Assembly: GCF_036010325.1 (NCBI RefSeq) | Contig: NZ_CP108549.1 | Location: 4,960,001-5,024,000, forward strand | Source of the DNA: Streptomyces sp. NBC_01210 | GTDB lineage: Bacteria; Actinomycetota; Actinomycetes; Streptomycetales; Streptomycetaceae | Length of the DNA: 64,000 nt | Direction of reading: 5' to 3' | Shown: piece by piece, positions 46,719 through 54,418 of the stretch | Layout of the letters: each line of letters starts with the position of its first letter | Numbering within the stretch: position 1 is the first letter of the stretch | Translations under genes and position numbers: made by a program | Notes under the pieces: generated by a model | Told to the model about the DNA's origin: nothing | The model's input: the letters and a program-made list of their open reading frames with translations, nothing else | Database searches by the model: none

Positions 46719-46906
46719 GAGGAGGGTCGAACCGACTTCTGACGCCCCCTCAGACGGCTGAGTTCTTGGCCGTGCCGCTGAGCACGCTCTACAGCAACTG
46801 GCGTACTTGGGGGCTCACGGCATACCGCGTCGGCAAGCATCTCCGGTTCAGAGAACGGGACTTGGAGACTTGGCTAAGCGGGCGCGTTGAGAATCTTAAC
46901 GTGTAG
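46715..46906 (+). CDS. xis: excisionase (Xis), helix-turn-helix
   Basis: 63 residues with a winged-helix/MerR-like DNA-binding fold: LLTPPQTAEFLAVPLSTLYSNWRTWGL (HTH) and AYRVGKHLRFRERDLETWL (wing), the standard excisionase arrangement next to int. It directs integrase toward excision. Starts within the rep stop (ATGA). The direct repeat AGAATCTT (46890-46897 and 46905-46912) and a further GTGCTGAG (46914-46921) lie at its end, ahead of int. Confidence 0.88.
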   Translation: MRGGSNRLLTPPQTAEFLAVPLSTLYSNWRTWGLTAYRVGKHLRFRERDLETWLSGRVENLNV

Positions 46907-46953
46907 AATCTTCGTGCTGAGTAACCGAGAGAGGGCAAGGGGGATCGACAGGC

Positions 46954-48171
46954 ATGGGCGCGATCATCAAGCGGTGTGACTGTGTCATCACGGCGTGGGA
47001 CCGGTGCCCGCATCCGTGGGTGGTTCGCTGGCGTGAGCCTGGCGGGCGCTCGGGGCGGCAGCGTGAGAAGTCGTACGAGCCGGGGGCGGCCGGTAAGAAG
47101 CTCGCAGCCAAGTGGGAACGGAAGGTGGAGCGTGACAAAGACACGGGATCGTATATCGACCCCTCGCAGGCTAAGCGGACGTTCGCTGATGTCTGGACTG
47201 AGTGGATCAACGCCGGTTCGGATGAGGCTCAGTTAGCGGTGTCGTCGCGTGCTCAGTACCAGAGCATCTACAAGAACCATTACGCCGACTTCTTCGGGTC
47301 GCGCCCCATTGGCTCGATTGCCGCAAGCGATATCACCAAGTGGGAAACGCTCCAAAAGGAGAAGGGGTACAAGCCGTACGGCATCCACACGCGTAAGGTC
47401 GTCCTCGCCTCGCTCTTCAAGTACGCGTGGTCGGCGGAGATCATCCCCCGAAATCCGTGCAAGAAAGCGGATGCGCGCAAGCGTAAGGGATCGGCATACC
47501 GGCCGATCGACCCGTCAGAGGTTCCGACGACTGGGGAAGTCGAAGCGATCTTCGGCAAGATCAAGCCGTATTACCGCTCGACCGTCTGGACCATGGCGGG
47601 GTGCGGCCTGCGCGTGGGTGAAGCGCTGGCGATGTGCGAACAGAAGTGGGACCAGGAGACGGGCTGGGCCAAGATCAATGCTCAGCTCTCCTCGTTCGGA
47701 GCCAATGAGGGTGCCGGGCGGGGAACGGCGATCCGGGATGAGGTGAAGTGGTCTCGGACCGGTCGCCGGGTTCCGGTGCCTGAAATCGCTGAGGAGTCCT
47801 GGCGCGCCCACATCGCGACGTATGGCACCTGGGGTGACGAAGGTTGGTTCTACGAGTCCGAGACGTACGCCGGGCGCTTCCCCTCGCGTACGACGTTCGC
47901 CGAGAGGTGGAACAAGGCGATCGAGGACGCCGGGCTGACACACCGTGGCCTCACGCCCAAGTCGCTGCGGCATTACTTCGCCTCGGTGTCCATCGCGGCG
48001 GGGGTCCCCATGGCGGAGCTGGCAGCCTGGATGGGGCACGCCAGCAGCAAGACCACAGAGCAGGTGTACGTACATCTGCTGCCGGGTGCTGAGGAGCGGA
48101 TCAAGGGCGCCGTTGCGCTGGCTGTTGCCCGTGATCTGTCCGAGTCGCTGAGCCGCATCCGCTCGGCGTAG
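46954..48171 (+). CDS. int: tyrosine recombinase integrase (Int)
   Basis: 405 residues. Zinc/DNA-binding-type N-terminus (KRCDCVITAWDRCPHPWVVRW), SAM-like core-binding domain (FADVWTEWI...), and catalytic domain with Arg in GLRVGEAL (about 217), HxxR-region SLRHYFAS (about 337), H/W in GHASS and the nucleophile Tyr in EQVYVHLLPG (about 371). It recombines the attP of the element with the attB core inside the phosphoribosyltransferase gene. It is the last gene before attR. Confidence 0.93.
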   Translation: MGAIIKRCDCVITAWDRCPHPWVVRWREPGGRSGRQREKSYEPGAAGKKLAAKWERKVERDKDTGSYIDPSQAKRTFADVWTEWINAGSDEAQLAVSSRAQYQSIYKNHYADFFGSRPIGSIAASDITKWETLQKEKGYKPYGIHTRKVVLASLFKYAWSAEIIPRNPCKKADARKRKGSAYRPIDPSEVPTTGEVEAIFGKIKPYYRSTVWTMAGCGLRVGEALAMCEQKWDQETGWAKINAQLSSFGANEGAGRGTAIRDEVKWSRTGRRVPVPEIAEESWRAHIATYGTWGDEGWFYESETYAGRFPSRTTFAERWNKAIEDAGLTHRGLTPKSLRHYFASVSIAAGVPMAELAAWMGHASSKTTEQVYVHLLPGAEERIKGAVALAVARDLSESLSRIRSA

Positions 48172-48192
48172 GTGGTGCTGACTCAGCCAGGC

Positions 48193-48211
48193 GTGCTGAG
48201 CTAGTGCTGAG
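48193..48211 (+). promoter_or_regulatory. putative integrase arm sites, right end
   Basis: GTGCTGAG at 48193-48200 and 48204-48211, 3-base spacer, mirroring the left-end pair. Confidence 0.55.
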
Positions 48212-48262
48212 TTGAGGCGCAATGATCGGGCATATTGCCTGGTGATTGCGCCCCTCGGCTTT

Positions 48263-48272
48263 AATGTGGAGT
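48263..48272 (+). repeat. attR core repeat
   Basis: AATGTGGAGT, identical to 42151-42160; host reading frame resumes here. Confidence 0.8.
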
Positions 48273-48592
48273 TCTACACGGGGGTCGGGACCACTCTCGA
48301 GATGCCGGTCATGCTCGCGCCCATCCCGAACGCCATTGATTTCTCGAACAAGAAGGTCCTTATCGCCGACGACGTCGCCGACACCGGTAAGACGCTGAAG
48401 CTCGTGCATGACTTCTGCGTCGACCAGGTCGCCGAGGTGCGCAGCGCCGTCATCTACGAGAAGCCGCATTCGCTGGTGAAGTGCGAGTACGTCTGGAAGC
48501 GCACCGACGAGTGGATCAACTTCCCCTGGAGTGTCCTGCCTGTAGTACGTAAGTCCGGGGAGCCGGTCATTCCGTCGAAGGAAGCCCTCTGA
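48263..48592 (+). pseudogene. phosphoribosyltransferase, 3' part
   Basis: From the core onward: NVEFYTGVGTTLEMPVMLAP, then KKVLIADDVADTGKTLKLVH (the PRPP-binding motif with the acidic pair and TGKT) to a stop at 48592 after EPVIPSKEAL. An in-frame TTG at 48212 in the element could start a fused short protein, but it would lack the N-terminal strand and active-site floor. After excision the gene is restored precisely. Confidence 0.88.
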
Positions 48593-49020
48593 CCTGCGGC
48601 TGAGATGTGCCAGTCATTCTTGCGTGCCCTCGCTTGGCGCTGAGGAGGCTTGACCTCGGCTACCACCCGGTTGCGTCCGGTTGAGGCAGGCGCCGGGTCA
48701 TCCGGCTGTGCTCGAGGCTCCAGCTGGGAGCCATGGCACGCGGCAATGGACACCATCAACAAGGTGGCGCGTTGCTCCACGGCGACGTCATGAGGCCCGG
48801 GACCAGCGGGCTCTTTCGCATATGGGAACGCTGTTCTCTGTCAAGCCCCGAAATGTAGTGACGTGTCGCGATGGCACAGCTCGGGGCTTACTCGAGAGGC
48901 GGGCTTTGACAAAGCCGGTGCATGATCAGTGCCTCCCGGACATGGAGCGATAATGGCCTTAGGGAGGCGAATGAGAAGAATTTTCCATTCCGCGATATCT
49001 ATGCGGTTGAGGAGAGTGCC
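48593..49020. other. intergenic, no gene seen
   Basis: About 430 bases upstream of the DUF6777 gene; somewhat lower GC near 48940-49000, consistent with a promoter. No gene supported. Confidence 0.4.
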
Positions 49021-50499
49021 GTGAGTTCCCTACCTCCTTCGTCCGAGCGCCCCACCGGCCCTCCCTCCGGTCCGCTGTCCGGCCAGGCCTCAGGTGAGCA
49101 GTCGCCGGTACCTCCGCCCCCACCCGGGCCTCCGCCCCCACCCGAGCCTCCGCCACCGGGGTCCATGGGTCCGCCCGGCGAACCGGATGAGCCTCATCGG
49201 CGCCGCGGAGGACCCTCGCCCCGGTGGCGGACGCGGAGAACTTTGCTGGCTGCCGGCACTGTGGTGGTGGGTGCCGCGATGGCGGTGATCCTTACGGTCG
49301 CCCTCCCCGGCGGGAAAAAGGGCGGTGGGGAGGTCTTCCTCCAGACCGCCTCCGCGGCCGGCTCTGATCCGTTCACCCCGTCGACCGAGACCCAGGACAA
49401 GGATGCCGCAGCCTCGTCCGCAAGCCCTGGTACGTCATCGGCCGACGGCACAGGCACCCTCGTCGTCAATGGTTCCCACCCGGGACTGTACGGCGGTACA
49501 CAGAACGTCGCGAGCTGTGACGTCGAGAAGCAGGTCAAGTTCCTCACGCAGAACGGCGACAAAGGGCGGGCCTTCGCCGGAGCCCTCAACATCCGGCAGC
49601 CCGAAATCCCCCAGTACATGCGGTCCCTGACGCCGACTCGGCTGGTCTGGGACACACGCGTCACGAACCACGGGTACAGGAACGGCGCGGCGGCCAGCTA
49701 TCAGGCCATCCTGCAGGCCGGCACGGCCGTCCTCGTCGACGACCGGGGCGTTCCGCGCGTCCGCTGCGCCTGCGGCAACCCCCTGACTCCGCCCGTCGCC
49801 GGCGAGAACAAGCAGAAGTACACCGGCAGGCAGTGGGCGTCGTTCCAGCCCTCCCACCTCGTTGCGGTCATACCCGCCAACCAGCCCATGAAGACCGTGA
49901 CGATGTTCGACCAGAATCGCAAGGGCTGGTTCCAGCGTCCGAGCGGCGACCTTCAGGGCAAGAGCGACGCAAGGGTTCCCGCCCCGAAGGGCCAGCCTGC
50001 CGGAACGCCGTTCCCGGTCCTGCCCCCTCCTGAATCGACAGAGAAGCACCAGGACAAGGAACAGGAGTACCCGGAGAAGGGCAAGCAGAAGGACAAGGAC
50101 AGCAAGAAGGACCACCCGAAGGACGAGCCGAAGGAGAAGGACAAGCCCAACCAGGAGCAGCCGAAGGAGCAGCCGAAGGAGCAGCCGAAGGAGAAGGACA
50201 GCAACCAGGAGCAGCCGAAGGAGAAGGACAGCAACCAGGAGCAGCCGAAGGAGAAGGACAGCAACCAGGAGCAGCCGAAGGAGAAGGACAGCAACCAGGA
50301 GCAGCCGAAGGAGAAGGACAGCAACCAGGAGCAGCCGAAGGAGAAGGACAGCAACCAGGAGCAGCCGAAGGAGAAGGACAGCAACCAGGAGCAGCCGAAG
50401 GAGAAGGACAGCAACCAGGAGCAGCCGAAGGAGAAGGACAGCAACCAGGAGCAGCCGAAGGAGAAGGACAGCAACCAGGAGCACACTGGCACCGGTTGA
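49021..50499 (+). CDS. DUF6777 family protein with tandem 10-residue repeats
   Basis: 492 residues from GTG 49021 (GAGGAGAG upstream). A Pro-rich cytoplasmic N-terminus, a basic patch, one membrane helix (LLAAGTVVVGAAMAVILTVAL) and an extracellular DUF6777 domain (VNGSHPGLYGGTQNVASCDVEKQVKFL ... GVPRVRCACGNPLTPPV with three Cys) are followed by a Lys/Glu-rich tail. The tail ends with ten copies of EKDSNQEQPK, the last one altered. The tail is highly hydrophilic and probably disordered, perhaps spanning the cell wall. Function of DUF6777 is unknown. Confidence 0.85.
   Translation: MSSLPPSSERPTGPPSGPLSGQASGEQSPVPPPPPGPPPPPEPPPPGSMGPPGEPDEPHRRRGGPSPRWRTRRTLLAAGTVVVGAAMAVILTVALPGGKKGGGEVFLQTASAAGSDPFTPSTETQDKDAAASSASPGTSSADGTGTLVVNGSHPGLYGGTQNVASCDVEKQVKFLTQNGDKGRAFAGALNIRQPEIPQYMRSLTPTRLVWDTRVTNHGYRNGAAASYQAILQAGTAVLVDDRGVPRVRCACGNPLTPPVAGENKQKYTGRQWASFQPSHLVAVIPANQPMKTVTMFDQNRKGWFQRPSGDLQGKSDARVPAPKGQPAGTPFPVLPPPESTEKHQDKEQEYPEKGKQKDKDSKKDHPKDEPKEKDKPNQEQPKEQPKEQPKEKDSNQEQPKEKDSNQEQPKEKDSNQEQPKEKDSNQEQPKEKDSNQEQPKEKDSNQEQPKEKDSNQEQPKEKDSNQEQPKEKDSNQEQPKEKDSNQEHTGTG
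50191..50490 (+). repeat. ten tandem 30-bp coding repeats
   Basis: Units begin at 50191, 50221, 50251 and every 30 bases to 50461. The first nine are identical at every base, including silent sites; the tenth diverges in its last third. Each encodes EKDSNQEQPK. Confidence 0.95.
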
Positions 50500-50585
50500 G
50501 TCGCCGGCCCCGGAGTCGCGGCAGAGCTGAAGGAGTCGCAGAGCAGGAGCTCTGACCTTGTCTGCGAGTACGGACATGGAGAGAA

Positions 50586-50596
50586 AGGCCCCCGGA
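50586..50596 (-). terminator. left half of a split terminator
   Basis: AGGCCCCCGGA here is perfectly complementary to TCCGGGGGCCT at 51939-51949 on the other side of the IS30 element. Joined, they form an 11-bp stem followed on the minus strand by TTTCTC, a terminator for the Yip1 gene. Confidence 0.7.
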
Positions 50597-50613
50597 TGGC
50601 GGCGAATTCGAGG

Positions 50614-51922
50614 GGTCGTTGCAACACTGCTGGTCAGCTGGCTAGGTCCAGTAGCTTAGCGAGGCGCTCGGCTGGGGTTTCCCAGCCGAGCGTTTTGCGT
50701 GGGCGGCTGTTGAGTTCGGCGGCCACCGTTTCCAGGTGGTCGGGGGTATGGGCGCTCAGGTCGGTGCCCTTGGGGAAGTACTGCCGCAGCAGGCCGTTCG
50801 TGTTCTCGTTCGACCCGCGCTGCCAGGGGCTGGCTGGGTCGCAGAAGTAGACCGGGATGTCGGTGGCGACGGTGAAGGCGCGGTGGGCTGCCATCTCTGA
50901 GCCCTGGTCCCAGGTCAGGGACCGCCACAGATGCGGCGGGAGGGTCTGGACGGTAGTGGCGAGCGCGTTGCGGGTGGCGATGGCGCTGTGGCCGGTCGGC
51001 AGGTGCACGAGCATCACGTAGCGGGTGGACCGTTCGACCAGGGTGCCGATGGCCGAGCGTCCGTCCTTGCCGATGATGAGGTCGCCCTCCCAGTGGCCGG
51101 GGACGGCCCGGTCGGCGGCTTCGGCGGGGCGTTCGCTGATCAGGACCATGTCCTTGATGGCGCGGGAGATGCGCTTGTGGGCCTGGCGCTGCGGGCGCCG
51201 GCGGGCCCGGCCGGTGCGCAGGGAGCGGGCCAGTTCCCGGCGGAGTTCGCCGCGGCCCTGGACGTAGAGGGCCTGGTAGACGGTCTCGTGGGTCACGTGC
51301 ATCTCCGGCCGGTCAGGGAAGCGTGCCCGCAGAGCCTGGCAGATCTGCTCAGGGCTCCACCGCATCGTGAGGTGGTCCTGGATGAAGTCCCGCAGTTCGG
51401 GGTTCTGGCCGATCTTGCCGGTCTTGGGGCGGGGCCGGCGGGCGTCGGCCCGGGCCTGGGCGGTGTGCGGCCGGTAGTACCAGCCCCCTTTGGGCATGGT
51501 CCGCCGGTTGCGGCGTATCTCGCGGCTGATGGTGGACGGGCTGCGGCCCAGCTCGGCGGCGATCTGCCGGACGGACGCCTTCTCACGCAGCCGGTCGGCG
51601 ATGTGAATGCGGTCGTGCTCCTGGAGATACCGCGACGGAGCAGGAGGCGGTCCCTCCGGCCCCGGCGGCCCGGGCGTCTGCCCGGGTTCCTGGTAGATCG
51701 GAGGGACCGCCTTGCGGCCCCTTTGGTGACCGTTACGCCACTTCTTGCCCGTACGGCGGTCGATGCCGACGATCCGGGCCGCTTCCCGGGTGCTGTAGCC
51801 CTGCTCCATGAGCTGGAAGTATGCGGCCCGCTCACGGAGCAACGGCTTGCGCCCCTGCGACTTCCTGTTCTTGCGAATCTCGAAGTCCATCGCACCCCTT
51901 GAACTGGGGTGTTGCAACGACC
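50614..51922. mobile_element. IS30-family insertion sequence
   Basis: 1309 bp bounded by the 14-bp inverted repeat GGTCGTTGCAACAC (50614-50627) / GTGTTGCAACGACC (51909-51922), with one complete transposase gene. A target-site duplication is not obvious. Inserted in the loop of a terminator hairpin. Confidence 0.85.
50634..51890 (-). CDS. IS30-family transposase
   Basis: 418 residues, apparently intact. N-terminal HTH regions (YSTREAARIVGIDRRTGKKW; SVRQIAAELGRSPSTISREIRRN, the IS30 HTH_38-type), and a DDE catalytic domain with GHWEGDLIIGKDGRSAIGTLVERSTRY (first Asp), LTWDQGSEMAAH (second Asp) and WQRGSNENTNGLLRQYFPKGTDLS (Glu), followed by LNSRPRKTLGWETPAERL. Start ATG 51890 has AAGGGG upstream. 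Confidence 0.93.
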   Translation of the reverse strand: MDFEIRKNRKSQGRKPLLRERAAYFQLMEQGYSTREAARIVGIDRRTGKKWRNGHQRGRKAVPPIYQEPGQTPGPPGPEGPPPAPSRYLQEHDRIHIADRLREKASVRQIAAELGRSPSTISREIRRNRRTMPKGGWYYRPHTAQARADARRPRPKTGKIGQNPELRDFIQDHLTMRWSPEQICQALRARFPDRPEMHVTHETVYQALYVQGRGELRRELARSLRTGRARRRPQRQAHKRISRAIKDMVLISERPAEAADRAVPGHWEGDLIIGKDGRSAIGTLVERSTRYVMLVHLPTGHSAIATRNALATTVQTLPPHLWRSLTWDQGSEMAAHRAFTVATDIPVYFCDPASPWQRGSNENTNGLLRQYFPKGTDLSAHTPDHLETVAAELNSRPRKTLGWETPAERLAKLLDLAS

Positions 51923-51938
51923 GCTAGAACTGAAGGGC

Positions 51939-51949
51939 TCCGGGGGCCT
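51939..51949 (-). terminator. right half of a split terminator
   Basis: TCCGGGGGCCT; partner of 50586-50596. It lies 20 bases after the Yip1 stop on the minus strand. Confidence 0.7.
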
Positions 51950-51969
51950 CTGCCCGTCCGTAGAAAGTC

Positions 51970-52860
51970 CTAGATCGTGCCCAGCTTGATGATCGACACG
52001 AGTGCGATCAGCTGGATCGCCGACGCGCCCAGCGCCTTCGGCCACGGCAGATCGTGCGACTTGCTCACCATCGACGTGAACAGCGCTCCCGCCGCCACCC
52101 ATGTCGCCCAGCCCAGGACCTGGACCAGGGAGTTCTCGCCGCCCAGGAAGAGGGCGAAGATCAGGCGTGGGGCGTCCGTGATCGACATGATCAGCATGGA
52201 GAGGCCGACCGTCGGCTGCCAGGCGCCGTCGCCGCCGAGCTGGCGGGCCATGGTGTGGGTCACCGCGCCCAGGATCAGGCCGCCAATGACGAATGCGACC
52301 GCCGTCGTCAGTACGTACGGGATGGCCGCGGAGATCGTCGCGTTGATCGTCTCCTCGCGGGCCTTGTCGAAGCCGAAGAGCGCGAGCAGTCCGTAGAGGA
52401 ACGTCACGATCAGCGCCGGGCCCCACACCGGGTAGTCGCGCATCTGCCAGAACGTCGGTCCGGGGCGCAGCACGATGCCGCTCAGCAGCTGCTTCCAGTG
52501 CAGACGCGGGCCGGACGGGGCGGCAGCGGCCGCGCCCGCGCGGTAGGTCGCGCCGTCGCCGTACGGGTCCTCGTTGACGCTGAACGCCTGGGTGTGGCCA
52601 GGGTTGTTGGCGTACGGGTCACCGTGCGGGGGCTGCTGGTACGGGTCGCCGAAGTACTCCGGTTCGCCGTACGAGCCCTGAGGCTGCTGCTGATGATGAC
52701 CGCCGCCGGCCTGGGGCCACTGCGGCGGTTGCTGCTGCTGCGCATACGGCGGCACCGCACGGCCGCCCCCGCCCCAGTAGGGCGGCGGCGGTGCCTGCTG
52801 CGGTTGCTGCTGCTGCGAGGTGCGGTTGTCCCGGCCGCGTCCGATCCTGAATCCAGCCAC
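51970..52860 (-). CDS. Yip1 family membrane protein
   Basis: 296 residues from GTG 52860 (VAGFRIGRGRDN). A Gln/Pro/Gly-rich cytoplasmic N-terminus (~110 residues), then a Yip1 domain with five membrane helices (LLSGIVLRPGPTFWQMRDYP; LIVTFLYGLLALFGF; AIPYVLTTAVAFVIGGLILGAVTHTMARQLGG). Yip1-type proteins in bacteria are of unknown function; this form is conserved in Streptomyces. Its terminator is interrupted by the IS30 element. Confidence 0.82.
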   Translation of the reverse strand: MAGFRIGRGRDNRTSQQQQPQQAPPPPYWGGGGRAVPPYAQQQQPPQWPQAGGGHHQQQPQGSYGEPEYFGDPYQQPPHGDPYANNPGHTQAFSVNEDPYGDGATYRAGAAAAAPSGPRLHWKQLLSGIVLRPGPTFWQMRDYPVWGPALIVTFLYGLLALFGFDKAREETINATISAAIPYVLTTAVAFVIGGLILGAVTHTMARQLGGDGAWQPTVGLSMLIMSITDAPRLIFALFLGGENSLVQVLGWATWVAAGALFTSMVSKSHDLPWPKALGASAIQLIALVSIIKLGTI

Positions 52861-53028
52861 GTATTCGAACGTACCTGGTCCCGGAGAGTGAGGTGCTCGA
52901 CCCAGGGGAACAAGCGGTCCTTTGCTGCTGAGCTGTGACATCCCCTAGGGGAACCCCGGGGGTCTGCCGCACCGCGCTCAGCTGGGCATTCGGCGGGCGT
53001 AGGGGCAGCCGTACGGCAGGCGGTCAGG

Positions 53029-54138
53029 TCAGGTCAGGAAGACCGACGTACTGAAGGTGAGCAGCGCGCGCGTCCGCTCCGCCGCCGGGTACAGGGCCAC
53101 GACGTCCGCGTGTTCGCCGCGGTGCGTACGTGTCACCAGGTCCGGGCGCTTGTCGCCGTCGAAGTCCGCGTACTCGAGGACGTCGGTCGCCGGGCTTGTC
53201 TCGCCGGACGGGAGCGCGGGGCCGGGCGGCAGCCGTACCGGCTTGGTGCGGTACGTGCCGCCCGCGCGGCCGGGGCCGTCGGGGCCGCCGAGCAGCAGCT
53301 TCCCTTTGGCCGCCGCGCCCGGCTCGGGGGCGCGGGCCGACACCACCAGGTCGTCGTAGCCGTCGTCATTGGTGTCAGGCTCGGGTGCCGGTGCGGAGAG
53401 CGCCGGGCCGCCGCCCGGGACAGGCGCTGTGGCGGCGCGCGGGGCGCCGGCCCGGGTGAAGGGGCCGCGCAGGAAGCTGACGTGGCCCGCCGAGGCGGTG
53501 ACCGCCAGGTCGGTGCTTCCGTCGCCGTCGAAGTCGCCGCATACGGGGTGGTCGGGCCAGTCGTTGCCGTATCTCGCCTGGTCGGGGATGCGGAGGACGA
53601 CCGCCTTGCCGCCGAGGCCGGTGGGGGAGCCGAAGAGGAGCTGGAGCGGTACGGGTGGGCGGCCGATGCCGTTGTACGGCGGGTCCGTGGCGACGATCAG
53701 GTCCGCGAAGCCGTCCTTGTCGAGGTCGCAGGAGGCCTCGGCGTCGAAGGCGGCGGGGAGGGTGCCGTCGACCGGTGCGGCGTTGGCGCGCGGGGTGAGG
53801 ATCTGGCGTCGGGCGGGGTCGAGCCGGCGCAGGGCGGCGGTGCCGTAGACGATTCCGATGCCCGCGTCGTCGCCGTGGCTGTCGTCGGGGGCCTTCACCA
53901 GGTCGTTCAGTACGAGATCGCGGTGGCCGTCGCCATTGAAGTCCTCGGGGACGCGGCTGCCGGTGCCGTGGGGGACGGGGAGGCGCGGGGTGGCGGCCCG
54001 GCCGGCGAGCGGGGCGGTGTCGCCGTTCTTGGCGGCTGCGGGCCGGTCGGGCTCGGGGCCGCTCGTGCAGCCCGCCAGCAGCACGGCGCAGGCGCAGGCG
54101 GTGCCCATCGCCGCTGCTGCCGCCGTTCGTATCCGCAC
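53029..54138 (-). CDS. FG-GAP/VCBS repeat lipoprotein
   Basis: 369 residues with a lipoprotein signal (LLAGC, Cys24) and several FG-GAP repeats containing Ca2+-binding-type DxDxDGxxDL loops: DFNGDGHRDLVL, DLDKDGFADLIV, DFDGDGSTDLAV, DTNDDGYDDLVV, DFDGDKRPDLVT. These fold as a beta-propeller like integrin alpha heads. Probably a surface-exposed binding protein. Ligand unknown. Confidence 0.87.
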   Translation of the reverse strand: MRIRTAAAAAMGTACACAVLLAGCTSGPEPDRPAAAKNGDTAPLAGRAATPRLPVPHGTGSRVPEDFNGDGHRDLVLNDLVKAPDDSHGDDAGIGIVYGTAALRRLDPARRQILTPRANAAPVDGTLPAAFDAEASCDLDKDGFADLIVATDPPYNGIGRPPVPLQLLFGSPTGLGGKAVVLRIPDQARYGNDWPDHPVCGDFDGDGSTDLAVTASAGHVSFLRGPFTRAGAPRAATAPVPGGGPALSAPAPEPDTNDDGYDDLVVSARAPEPGAAAKGKLLLGGPDGPGRAGGTYRTKPVRLPPGPALPSGETSPATDVLEYADFDGDKRPDLVTRTHRGEHADVVALYPAAERTRALLTFSTSVFLT

Positions 54139-54361
54139 AACGCACCCCGTCCGTCTGTTCTGTGCTCAGTCGCCCCACGATGCTCGTTCGGCCGTCGCGG
54201 CAGGGCAATGGATCCGCCGTGATCGCAGGCCAATGGTTATGCGGTGGGTAGTTGGACGGTCGCGGAATGCAGCGCAAAGGGCAACAGACACGATAAACCA
54301 GGCACCGGACCACCCTGGGGGCCGCGTCGAGCGGCCCGCGGACACGCGAGTACGCACACAA

Positions 54362-54400
54362 GAGAGCGGCCGGTTCTGCCCCCGAGGCAGATCCGGCCGC
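54362..54400 (-). terminator. hairpin terminator after the Fe-S oxidoreductase gene
   Basis: GAGCGGCCGG pairs with CCGGCCGCTC; an inner TCTGCC/GGCAGA pair extends the stem. It lies about 20 bases beyond the stop of the 54419-56689 gene on its strand. Confidence 0.75.
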
Positions 54401-54418
54401 TCCCGCGTTACGCAGGGA

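Larger units (their letters stand above)
42151..48272. mobile_element. integrative element (AICE-like, RepSA/Xis/Int type) inserted in a phosphoribosyltransferase gene
   Basis: The element is bounded by the 10-bp direct repeat AATGTGGAGT (42151-42160 and 48263-48272). Outside the repeats, the two halves of one gene rejoin exactly: 41971-42160 (190 nt) plus 48273-48592 (320 nt) make 510 nt, or 169 codons plus stop, with the PRTase sequence continuing as NVEFYTGVGTT. Cargo in order: XRE regulator, two small genes and a short membrane protein gene, a palindromic non-coding block, RepSA-like initiator, Xis, Int. This is the replication/recombination module of actinomycete integrative elements. 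No TraB/FtsK-like transfer gene or Spd genes are seen. Most such elements target tRNA genes; this one uses a coding sequence. Confidence 0.9.

Noticed and set aside
50191..50490. Regular 30-bp repeats as a possible CRISPR array
   Set aside because: There are no spacers; the units abut directly and stay in frame in a protein-coding gene.
49435..50577. Long minus-strand frame rich in LLLVAVLLLRLL repeats
   Set aside because: It is the complement of the EKDSNQEQPK repeat array; the apparent hydrophobic repeats have no start signal and no independent coding evidence.
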